64,000 bases of DNA, taken from NCBI GenBank assembly GCA_017631375.1, contig JAGBTK010000054.1, forward strand, positions 27,656-91,655, given 5' to 3'. This stretch comes from Tidjanibacter sp. GTDB taxonomy: Bacteria > Bacteroidota > Bacteroidia > Bacteroidales > Rikenellaceae. Made by a program: the position numbers and the translations under genes. This document shows positions 57,455 through 64,000 of the stretch, piece after piece. The notes under the pieces were generated by a model. The model did no database searches. It saw nothing but the letters and a program-made list of their open reading frames with translations, and was not told the DNA's origin. Position 1 is the first letter of the stretch. Every line of letters begins with the position of its first letter.

Positions 57455-58816
57455 ATGAACACATTAAAATCTATTCTCGTTGCGTTGGCACTGACCGTAG
57501 CAGCGACAGCAAGTGCTCAGACACTTAAAATGGAGCCTCAGGTTGTAGGTATCACCACTTACGAGGCTTCGACCGCAGTTAACCTCGTGGTAGTTAAGCC
57601 CGAGATTAAACTTGACAATGTTGATCCTTCGATTCTTACAGTAAACACTAACGGCACCGAGCGTACCGTTCAGACAGTATATCCTTCGGACGCAAGAGGT
57701 GCTTTCAACCCTGAGGGTGAGTATCTCGCACTTGGTCTTGCAAAGGCTAACGGTCGCGGTCTGGGTCTTTCGGTAGGCTCCGGCATTTGGAGAGATAAGT
57801 ACACCGTTAAGGTGGGTCTGAAAGAGGGTAAGACTCTGAAAGTAGGCAAGCAGAAATATACCGCTATCGAGTGCGAGACCGACAAGGCTCTCACCGATTT
57901 CGTTTCGGAGGCTGACTATTTCAACAAGGGTACCTTTACCGGTAAATATACCGGTCAGCCCGGTGATGTAACCCTCACCTATGCATCGTACGAGCCCTGG
58001 TCGCTCAAGGGTGATGGCGTTGCCAATCCTCTGGTGATCTGGTTGCACGGTGGTGGCGAAGGTGGTATCGATGTATCGATCACCCTGCTCGGCAACGAGG
58101 TTGTATCGCTCATCCGTCCCGAGATTCAGTCGCACTTCACCACTGAGGGTGGCGCAGGTGGCGCATATGTTCTCTCGATCCAGTGCCCCACTATGTGGAT
58201 GGGTACCTCGAAGGGCTTTGGTCACGGTGAGTATCCTTCGCTCTATGCTGATGTCCTCAAGTCGTGCATCGACGAGTTCGTAGCAACTCACCCCGATATT
58301 GACCCCAACCGTATCTACCTCGGTGGTTGCTCGAATGGTGGCTATATGACTATGCATATGTTGATGCGCAATCCTCGCTACTTCGCAGCTGCATATCCTA
58401 CCTGCCAGGCTTACCTGGACGAGAACATCTCGGATAACGATATCAAGTTGCTCGCTGAGGAGAACATCTGGTTCGTTCAGTCGTACGACGATACTACCGT
58501 AGATCCTAAGACCCACTGCATCCCCACCTTCCAGCGTCTGATGAAGGCAGGTGCTAAGAACGTTTGGATGTCGATGTTTGAGAATGTACAGGGTATGGAT
58601 ACCCCCGGTCAGCGCATTATGGGTCACTTCTCGTGGTGCTATGTATTCAACGATGCTGTGACTATGTCGCAGGAGCAGAGCGAGGGCGATGTTAAGCCTA
58701 ACAACAACGGTGGTGGTACCGTTGCTCCTCAGGGTTACGCAAACCTCTTCGAGTGGATGAACGCTCAGGTTCTCACCGCTCCCGAGGCTGCACCTCAGCA
58801 GCAGGGCAGAAGATAA
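57455..58816 (+). CDS. Secreted alpha/beta hydrolase (esterase/prolyl-oligopeptidase-like)
   Basis: The 453-residue product has a signal peptide (MNTLKSILVALALTVAATASAQ). Residues about 25-145 are a beta-rich N-terminal domain of Ig-like type. The hydrolase domain follows, with WLHGGGEGG (oxyanion loop), the nucleophile in GGCSNGGYM (about residue 287), an aspartate near VQSYDDTT and a histidine in MGHFSW. A Gly/Asn-rich linker (PNNNGGGT) precedes the last helix. It may act on esters or short peptides outside the cell. It is not closely similar to the CE1 copies at 30-34 kb and has no regulator beside it. Confidence 0.82.
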   Translation: MNTLKSILVALALTVAATASAQTLKMEPQVVGITTYEASTAVNLVVVKPEIKLDNVDPSILTVNTNGTERTVQTVYPSDARGAFNPEGEYLALGLAKANGRGLGLSVGSGIWRDKYTVKVGLKEGKTLKVGKQKYTAIECETDKALTDFVSEADYFNKGTFTGKYTGQPGDVTLTYASYEPWSLKGDGVANPLVIWLHGGGEGGIDVSITLLGNEVVSLIRPEIQSHFTTEGGAGGAYVLSIQCPTMWMGTSKGFGHGEYPSLYADVLKSCIDEFVATHPDIDPNRIYLGGCSNGGYMTMHMLMRNPRYFAAAYPTCQAYLDENISDNDIKLLAEENIWFVQSYDDTTVDPKTHCIPTFQRLMKAGAKNVWMSMFENVQGMDTPGQRIMGHFSWCYVFNDAVTMSQEQSEGDVKPNNNGGGTVAPQGYANLFEWMNAQVLTAPEAAPQQQGRR

Positions 58817-58830
58817 TCTGAACTTCTGAA

Positions 58831-58870
58831 AAATAAAACGAGAGTATCTTCGGGTACTCTCGTTTTATTT
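58831..58870 (+). terminator. Terminator after the secreted hydrolase
   Basis: A 16-bp perfect stem (58831-58846 with 58855-58870) with loop TCTTCGGG and T-rich right arm. Confidence 0.92.
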
Positions 58871-59284
58871 TTAGGGAGGAAGAGAGGAATTGACGGGAGT
58901 TTAAAGAATTTTGGGAAATATGGGAGTGATGAGAATAATGAGAACGTTGCGATTAAGCGAGAGCAGAGGCTGCTTGCAGGCTATGCCGAGCATGAGCAAC
59001 GAAAAGACTGCGAAGCAGGATTAATAATGGGAATTATGGGATAACCGTTTAGACTTTTTTTGCAATAGTTAAGTTTTTCGGGTTTAGGGAATACCCTCGT
59101 AGAGGGTACAAATAAAAGAGAGATATGGGACTGTCAAACTTGTTTGAACAGAACATATCTCTCTGTTATTTGTAGTTGCTGCAAGGCAACCGCTAAACGC
59201 GCAAACTAAATAGTACAAAAGTTTTTTGGTGCCGCTTTTTTACAAAAAAGGGGCGAAAAGCTTTTTACAAAAAGCAGCTGAAAC
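58871..59284. repeat. Non-coding region with several palindromes
   Basis: No gene is supported in these 414 bases. Visible structure: TACCCTC/GAGGGTA at 59092-59108; a large hairpin at 59109-59172 with 19-base arms (one mismatch) enclosing a 9-bp inner stem; GTTGC/GCAAC at 59175-59190; and, near 59233-59276, two A/T-rich palindromes, one of which repeats the 16-base core of the 19.3-kb tandem repeat in reverse. The stretch 58940-59020 reads as a short coding-like remnant but has no start. Confidence 0.7.
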
Positions 59285-59737
59285 TTAGCTTAACGAGATG
59301 TCTGTTGTGTCGGGCGAAAGGACGGGCATCTCAGGCTCGAGCAGGATTTGCAGTCCGACAATCTGGAGTAGTGCGGCTGCAGCCTCGGCCACTGAGGGGT
59401 AGGTCGAGGAGAGTATTATGGGGAAGTTCCAATCTATGGATATCATATTTATGCCCTGCACCACTGTTGCTGCGAGTGCCGACGAGGCTGTGGGATCGGT
59501 GTTGCTGAGAACAAGGAGTCCATCCACATCGGTATATTCGGCAAAGAAGCGCGCACCGAGCACGAGTTCCATCTCACCGGGCACTTTGTGTACGACCATA
59601 TCCTCATCGGTGCAGCCGAGTGTGCGCAGGAGGGCTACGGCCTCGCCAATGCGTGGCTCGTCACCTGCGGTGGCTACAATACCAATACGCAGGCTATCGG
59701 AGCGTCCTTCAAACTCTTTTCTTTGTTTAATCTTCAT
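59285..59737 (-). CDS. Degenerate lumazine synthase-like protein
   Basis: The 150-residue product aligns with RibH (6,7-dimethyl-8-ribityllumazine synthase) over its length: RIGIVATAGDE at the start, the HKVPGEMELVLGARF segment and VVQGINM later. The active-site stretch, normally AVIRGETPHFDYV, reads VLSNTDPTASSAL here: the catalytic histidine is Ala and the phosphate-binding residues are lost. It sits where ribH is found in related Bacteroidales, behind the TPR gene. I infer a paralogue or relict that kept the shell fold but not catalysis. A terminator (59757-59783) separates it from the TPR gene. Confidence 0.65.
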   Translation of the reverse strand: MKIKQRKEFEGRSDSLRIGIVATAGDEPRIGEAVALLRTLGCTDEDMVVHKVPGEMELVLGARFFAEYTDVDGLLVLSNTDPTASSALAATVVQGINMISIDWNFPIILSSTYPSVAEAAAALLQIVGLQILLEPEMPVLSPDTTDISLS

Positions 59738-59756
59738 CGGTTATTGTCAATTAAAA

Positions 59757-59783
59757 AAGGGGTTACTCTTTAAGCAACCCCTT
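59757..59783 (-). terminator. Terminator after the TPR membrane protein
   Basis: AAGGGGTT (59757-59764) pairs with AACCCCTT (59776-59783); on the minus strand the stem is followed by six Ts. It lies only about 20 bases before the RibH-like start, so that gene depends on read-through or a hidden promoter. Confidence 0.85.
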
Positions 59784-59805
59784 GTCTTGTTTGATTTGTA
59801 CGCGA

Positions 59806-60495
59806 TTACTGGATAGTACCGATGTACTTCTCGATGTCGCGTGCTTCGAGGCTTGCGCTGTAGCTGTCGAGGATGGTGCGGTATGCCTTAAGTGCGCCTG
59901 CCTTGTCACCCTGTGCCTCGTAGATACCACCAAGCTTCTTGAGGTAGTAGGGAGCGGTCAACGAGTTGTTCGATGCCTCTACTGCCTTGTTATAGAAGTC
60001 AGCACCCTTCTTGAGGTCGCCCTTCTCTACATAGATGTCGCCCTGCAAACCGAGGTTCTGTGCGTTGATAATCTCAGCAGCTGCGCCCTTAGCGGGTTTG
60101 TACTGTGCGAGGAATGCGAGTGCACCATCAAGATCGCCACCCTTTACTGCACATACACCTGCATAGTGTGCTGCCAAACGACCCTGAGGGGTGTTGCCGT
60201 AGGTCTTTGCCACCTCTGCGAAACCCATATTGTTGCCATCGCCATTGAGTGCGGTAGCAAAATCGTCTTGCGCGAAGAGCTGCTCTGCTACATACATAGC
60301 CTCAGCTGCCTTCTCCTGACGGGGCATCACGTGGAGATATCTGTAACCGAAGAAACCACCTACCAATACAACTACTACTGCAAGTGCGATAAGCATATTC
60401 TTGCCATTCTCTTGGAGGAAACGCTCGGTGTTGCTCAGTGCATTCTCAATTGCCTGCTCAGGTGCAAGCTCATTTACATTTTTCTTTGTTGCCAT
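59806..60495 (-). CDS. TPR-containing membrane protein (YfgM-like)
   Basis: The 229-residue product has a cytoplasmic N-terminus, one membrane helix (MLIALAVVVVLVGGFFGYRYL, about 34-54) and tetratricopeptide repeats in the exported part (AEVAKTYGNTPQGRLAAHYAGVC, QNLGLQGDIYVEKGDLKKG, YLKKLGGIYEAQGDKAGALKAY). This matches YfgM-type ancillary proteins that contact the Sec translocon and periplasmic chaperones. A -7 box lies 24 bases upstream of the start. Confidence 0.85.
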   Translation of the reverse strand: MATKKNVNELAPEQAIENALSNTERFLQENGKNMLIALAVVVVLVGGFFGYRYLHVMPRQEKAAEAMYVAEQLFAQDDFATALNGDGNNMGFAEVAKTYGNTPQGRLAAHYAGVCAVKGGDLDGALAFLAQYKPAKGAAAEIINAQNLGLQGDIYVEKGDLKKGADFYNKAVEASNNSLTAPYYLKKLGGIYEAQGDKAGALKAYRTILDSYSASLEARDIEKYIGTIQ

Positions 60496-60518
60496 TTTCA
60501 GTTTTCGTTAATTTTTCG

Positions 60519-60526
60519 CAAAAATA
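60519..60526 (-). promoter_or_regulatory. -7 box of the TPR membrane protein gene
   Basis: TATTTTTG on the minus strand, an exact consensus match. Confidence 0.55.
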
Positions 60527-60590
60527 CATCTTTTTTATCAAACAGCACAATTCAAACAATAATTATTTCTCTTTTTCTTGACAAATTTTG

Positions 60591-60598
60591 TATCTTTG
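60591..60598 (+). promoter_or_regulatory. -7 box of recF
   Basis: TATCTTTG, an exact -7 match. It implies a leader of about 90 bases, which contains GTTGTGGGG (60616-60624) complementary to CCCCACAAC (60674-60682), closing a 67-base structure 14 bases ahead of the ATG. Confidence 0.6.
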
Positions 60599-60696
60599 AG
60601 AATGTAATTTTATTTGTTGTGGGGTTTGTGGGCCATAAAGTGACTATCCGCACACCCTCCTACGGGTTTTTCTCCCCACAACCAACACAGACAAAA

Positions 60697-61821
60697 ATGT
60701 ATTTAAGGCGATTATCTATACTTAATTATAAAAATATTCGCGAGGCAGAGGTGGATCTCTCTTCGGGGCTCAACTGCTTTGTGGGTATCAATGGCGCAGG
60801 CAAGACCAATGTGCTGGACGCTGTCTATTACCTCTCTATGTGCAAGAGTGCGCTAGGCAGCACCGACCCCGGCTCGTTGAACAAAAATGTTGACGCCGAG
60901 TTCTTTATGCTCACGGGCAACTACCTGAGCGACGAGGGTAACACTGAGGAGATTGTATGCTCCTACAAGCGCGGGGGCAGCAGCAAGAGTGTGCGCAGGG
61001 CGGGCAAGGAGTATGAACGGCTCTCCGACCACGTGGGTCTTGTTCCGGTGGTCATCGTATCGCCTCAGGATATCTTCCTGATTAACGATGCTGCCGAGGA
61101 GCGTCGTCGCTGGCTGAATAGCTTTATCTCGCAGTTCGACAGGGAGTATATGGCAGCTCTGATTAAGTATAACCGTGTGCTTGCCGAGAGAAATACGATG
61201 TTGAAGGTGGCAGATGGTATGGGATGCGGTGAATTGTTAGATGTTGTAGATGAGCAACTTGCGTACTACGGACAGAAAATACACGCACGCCGAACAGAGA
61301 TCATTGCCGGACTTGCCGAGAAGGTAGAGAGATATTACGCCATAATCTCGGGCGAGAGGGAGAGCGTGTCGCTGACCTACCGCTCGGAGCTAAACGAGGC
61401 AGAACTCGGAGAGCTGTTGCGCGCAAGCAGGGAGCGCGACCTGCTCAACAGACACACCGGCTCGGGTGTGCATCGCGACGATGTGATAATGAAAATTGGC
61501 GGCCAAATGCTGAAAAGGTTTGGCTCGCAGGGACAGCAGAAATCCTTCCTCGTGGCACTAAAACTCGCTCAGTATGATGATATTGCCAGCCGTATGAAGG
61601 AACGACCCCTCTTGCTGCTGGACGACCTGTTCGACAAGTTGGACAACGATCGTCTGGGGCATCTTATGTCGCTCACGGCTGACGGCTCGTTTGGTCAGAC
61701 ACTGATCTCCGACTGCAATGAGGAGCGACTCAGAGCGGTATTGGATAGCAGAGGTGTGCCCTATAAGTTGTTCCATGTTGCCGATGGCGAGGTAAAGGAG
61801 GAGAAGAATGAAGAGGTGTAA
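60697..61821 (+). CDS. recF: DNA replication and repair protein RecF
   Basis: RecF loads RecA at gaps through RecO/RecR. I choose the ATG at 60697 (MYLRRLSILNYKNIREAEVDL, 374 residues), the normal RecF start; the frame is open for 305 codons more upstream, but that part is antisense to the TPR gene. Walker A is GINGAGKTN (about residues 30-38). The signature is FGSQGQQKSFLVALKLAQ and Walker B is LLLLDDLFDKLD, as in ABC/SMC-type ATPases. It overlaps the next gene by 14 bases. Confidence 0.95.
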   Translation: MYLRRLSILNYKNIREAEVDLSSGLNCFVGINGAGKTNVLDAVYYLSMCKSALGSTDPGSLNKNVDAEFFMLTGNYLSDEGNTEEIVCSYKRGGSSKSVRRAGKEYERLSDHVGLVPVVIVSPQDIFLINDAAEERRRWLNSFISQFDREYMAALIKYNRVLAERNTMLKVADGMGCGELLDVVDEQLAYYGQKIHARRTEIIAGLAEKVERYYAIISGERESVSLTYRSELNEAELGELLRASRERDLLNRHTGSGVHRDDVIMKIGGQMLKRFGSQGQQKSFLVALKLAQYDDIASRMKERPLLLLDDLFDKLDNDRLGHLMSLTADGSFGQTLISDCNEERLRAVLDSRGVPYKLFHVADGEVKEEKNEEV

Positions 61822-62101
61822 GCCAATAAGCATAGGGGAGTTGTGGGACGACTTCAAACGCCGTAACCCTCAGGTTGCCTTAAAGATAGCACAAGGCTCG
61901 GTGAGCCGCTATTGGGAGGAGATTGTGGGACCCGGCGTTGCTGCTATGACCCGCTCGGTGGAGCTGAGAGGCGGAATACTACATCTGTCGGTCACCTCGC
62001 CTATTGTACGCCAGGAGATCTCGATGCGTCGCCATCAACTCCGCGACCAAATGAACGAAAAAGCCCAAATCCCAATCGTGAAGGATATAATTGTGAGATA
62101 A
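61808..62101 (+). CDS. DUF721/DciA-like protein
   Basis: The 97-residue product has the DUF721 core: IGELWDDFKRRNPQVALKIAQGSVSRYWEEIVG, then the strand-rich L-R-G-G-I-L-H-L-S-V segment and VRQEISMRRHQL. DUF721 includes DciA, the helicase loader used in bacteria without DnaC. Its ATG lies inside the end of recF (14-base overlap), so the two are translated together; recF-DUF721 pairing is common in Bacteroidota. Confidence 0.88.
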   Translation: MKRCKPISIGELWDDFKRRNPQVALKIAQGSVSRYWEEIVGPGVAAMTRSVELRGGILHLSVTSPIVRQEISMRRHQLRDQMNEKAQIPIVKDIIVR

Positions 62102-62136
62102 AAAAAGTAGTCTGCAAGATTTGCAGACTACTTTTT
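62102..62136 (+). terminator. Terminator of the recF-DUF721 transcript
   Basis: A 16-bp stem (62102-62117 with 62121-62136), three-base loop, with a T-rich right arm. The A-rich left arm lets it stop the opposite strand as well. The bases from 62137 to 62285 show nothing else. Confidence 0.92.
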
Positions 62137-62285
62137 ATTTAGACTTTCTCTTATCGAGAAGTCATTATGGTTTAGAAAATTTGGGGGCTTCGCGCAGGGG
62201 GGCAAAGCGGAGTTTACTTGAAGTAAATGAGCATTTGATTCACAAGGGAAGTGCCAAATTTACAAACCAGATGACTTCGTGAGCA

Positions 62286-63287
62286 CTAAGCCATTGCCTG
62301 CGATACAGCCACAGCAACCGCTACGGTAGCACCTACCATGGGGTTGTTACCCATACCGAGGAAGCCCATCATCTCAACGTGTGCGGGTACCGACGACGAA
62401 CCAGCGAACTGAGCATCGGAGTGCATACGGCCGAGAGTATCGGTCATACCGTAGGAAGCGGGACCAGCTGCCATGTTATCGGGGTGCAAGGTACGGCCGG
62501 TACCACCACCCGAAGCTACCGAGAAGTAGGGCTTGCCTGCGAGGACACGCTCCTTCTTGTAGGTACCTGCTACGGGGTGCTGGAAACGGGTGGGGTTGGT
62601 CGAGTTACCGGTGATCGATACATCAACATCCTCACGCCACATAACAGCTACACCCTCGCGAACATCGTCCACGCCGTAGCACTTAACCTTCGAGCGAAGA
62701 CCGGTCGAGTAGGAAGTCGAAGCAACCTCCTTAACCTCACCACTATAGTAGTCAAACTCAGTCTGAACATAGGTAAAGCCGTTGATACGCGAAATAATCT
62801 TCGCAGCGTCCTTACCCAGACCGTTTAGAATAACGCGGAGGGGCTCTTTACGAACCTTGTTGGCCATCTCAGCAATCTTGATAGCACCCTCAGCAGCAGC
62901 GAACGACTCGTGACCTGCCAAGAAAGCGAAGCACTTAGTCTCCTCGCGGAGCAGACGCGCAGCCAGATTACCATGACCAATACCTACCTTACGATCCTCA
63001 GCTACCGAACCTGCGATGCAGAATGCCTGCAAGCCCTCGCCAATAGCCTCAGCAGCGTCAGCAGCAGCTACGCAACCCTTCTTAATAGCGATAGCAGCAC
63101 CTACAACGTAAGCCCACTTAGCGTTCTCAAAGCAGATGGGCTGAGTCTCCTCGCACATCTTATAGGGGTCGATTCCCTTAGCATCGCAGATAGCCTTAGC
63201 CTCCTCAATGCCATTTATACCGTAAGCAGCTAGAACTGCATTGATTTTATCAATTCGGCGCTCGTAACTCTCAAACAATGTTGCCAT
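62286..63287 (-). CDS. GGGtGRT-family protein
   Basis: The 333-residue product carries the string GGGTGRT (in FSVASGGGTGRTLHP, near residue 257) that names this family. It is rich in Gly/Ala, has no signal peptide and shows several conserved Cys (residues about 34, 44, 52, 71 and 89). The family is found next to a NifU-like scaffold gene in anaerobic Firmicutes and Bacteroidota, exactly as here, 37 bases downstream of it. Its biochemical role is, to my knowledge, undetermined; a part in iron-sulfur handling is inferred from this pairing only. No fold can be claimed from sequence alone. Confidence 0.88.
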   Translation of the reverse strand: MATLFESYERRIDKINAVLAAYGINGIEEAKAICDAKGIDPYKMCEETQPICFENAKWAYVVGAAIAIKKGCVAAADAAEAIGEGLQAFCIAGSVAEDRKVGIGHGNLAARLLREETKCFAFLAGHESFAAAEGAIKIAEMANKVRKEPLRVILNGLGKDAAKIISRINGFTYVQTEFDYYSGEVKEVASTSYSTGLRSKVKCYGVDDVREGVAVMWREDVDVSITGNSTNPTRFQHPVAGTYKKERVLAGKPYFSVASGGGTGRTLHPDNMAAGPASYGMTDTLGRMHSDAQFAGSSSVPAHVEMMGFLGMGNNPMVGATVAVAVAVSQAMA

Positions 63288-63324
63288 AGTATTTTCTAAT
63301 CTTTAATCGGTTAAACAATGTGGG

Positions 63325-64000
63325 TTACTCCTGACGGGGATCGATATACTTAGCAGCATCAGCGAAGCGACCATACGAACCCTTAGCTTTCTCCAAAGCC
63401 TCGGCAGCCTCTACGCCCTTCTTAATCATCTCCATCATCTTGCCAAGGTGTACGAACTCGTAACCGATGATCTCGTCGTTCTCATCGAGAGCGATGCGGG
63501 TGCAATAACCCTCTGCCATCTCCAGGTAGCGGGGACCCTTAGCCAAAGTACCAAACATAGTACCTACCTGGCTACGAAGACCTTTACCCAAGTCCTCCAA
63601 CGATGCACCTACAACCAAACCACCCTCCGAGAATGCGGACTGGGTACGGCCATAGACAATCTGCAAGAAGAGCTCACGCATAGCGGTATTGATAGCGTCG
63701 CAAACGAGGTCGGTGTTGAGAGCCTCCAAGATGGTCTTGCCGGGGAGAATCTCCGAAGCCATAGCAGCCGAGTGAGTCATACCCGAGCAACCGATGGTCT
63801 CAACCAAAGCCTCCTGAATAACACCGTCTTTAAAGTTGAGTGTGAGCTTGCAGGCACCCTGCTGAGGAGCACACCAACCTATAGCGTGAGTCAGACCGGA
63901 GATGTCGGTATCCTCTATTGCTCTTACCCATTTTCCGTCCTCGGGAATAGGAGCCGAAGGATGGTTGGCTCCCTTCTTCACGCAGCACAGACCCTGTACC
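63325..64000 (-). CDS. NifU-like iron-sulfur scaffold protein (5' end outside the window)
   Basis: The visible 225 codons include ISGLTHAIGWCAPQQGACKLTL and EALVETIGCSGMTHSAAMASEILPG, with the scaffold cysteines in WCAPQQGAC and GCSGM, and a helical C-terminus ending YIDPRQE. A GTG at 63981 could start a 218-residue product, but the frame stays open to the window edge (VQGLCCVKKG) and relatives begin some 10-15 residues before this point with a Cys at the same place, so the true start should lie beyond base 64000. It should assemble clusters for a partner; the GGGtGRT gene follows in the same transcript. Confidence 0.85.
   Translation of the reverse strand, partial: VQGLCCVKKGANHPSAPIPEDGKWVRAIEDTDISGLTHAIGWCAPQQGACKLTLNFKDGVIQEALVETIGCSGMTHSAAMASEILPGKTILEALNTDLVCDAINTAMRELFLQIVYGRTQSAFSEGGLVVGASLEDLGKGLRSQVGTMFGTLAKGPRYLEMAEGYCTRIALDENDEIIGYEFVHLGKMMEMIKKGVEAAEALEKAKGSYGRFADAAKYIDPRQE

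Noticed and set aside
59782-60696. A 305-codon upstream extension of RecF
   Set aside because: It runs antisense through the TPR protein gene and across the recF promoter. RecF proteins begin at the motif starting at 60697.

Overview
This is chromosomal DNA from a Bacteroidota bacterium, almost certainly order Bacteroidales. The evidence is the fused str-S10-spc ribosomal operon without tuf, A-rich start regions instead of Shine-Dalgarno sites, repeated promoters of the TTTG-N19/21-TAnnTTTG class, a Bat (aerotolerance-type) operon, a hybrid two-component system (HTCS) and a pyruvate:ferredoxin oxidoreductase. Heavy use of TCG serine codons and roughly 50% GC recall Rikenellaceae/Alistipes-like genomes, but I cannot fix the genus. 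I see no prophage, insertion sequence, integrase or CRISPR array.

Layout. 1-10.5 kb (minus): rpsL-rpsG-fusA-rpsJ-rplC ... rplE-rpsN-rpsH, running off the left edge; two unusually long structured spacers (424-595 and 6904-7108) interrupt it. 10.8-19.3 kb (plus): leuS, dnaX, tyrS, asnA and a secreted M28 peptidase fused to a barrel-like domain, followed by a tandem repeat. 19.5-22.6 kb (minus): pcrA/uvrD and nth. 22.7-30.3 kb (plus): MoxR, DUF58, a membrane protein, BatC-, BatA- and BatB-like proteins, then murA. 30.5-36.0 kb (minus): three secreted CE1-type esterases and a lipoprotein of the type-B carboxylesterase fold. 36.2-40.4 kb (plus): an HTCS regulator. 40.4-41.6 kb: deoC and tRNA-Pro. 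41.8-50.7 kb (plus): a 59-residue membrane protein, rnr, oxyR, rsfS, ftsH, cdsA, a frameshifted psd and an AI-2E-type permease. 50.8-53.3 kb (minus): an M16 peptidase pair. 53.6-58.8 kb (plus): PFOR and a secreted hydrolase. 59.3-60.5 kb (minus): a degenerate lumazine-synthase-like protein and a TPR membrane protein. 60.7-62.1 kb (plus): recF and a DUF721/DciA-like gene. 62.3-64.0 kb (minus): a GGGtGRT-family protein and a NifU-like scaffold cut by the right edge.

How the parts work together. Most genes are housekeeping: translation, DNA replication and repair, phospholipid synthesis and membrane proteolysis. The accessory part is the HTCS plus four secreted alpha/beta hydrolases. A 12-base element, GTTCAAAAGAGA, lies upstream of both hydrolase transcription units as pairs spaced 21-22 bp, which suggests a small regulon without SusC/SusD. 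One of the four hydrolases has lost its nucleophile serine.

Most noteworthy: a ten-adenine run in dnaX where a -1 slip gives an immediate stop and a gamma-sized product; the proposed HTCS operator pairs; the pseudo-esterase; a MurA with Asp in place of the catalytic Cys; a RibH-like protein lacking its catalytic His; a 66-bp duplicated element inside the Bat operon; and the GGGtGRT/NifU-like pair of unknown function.
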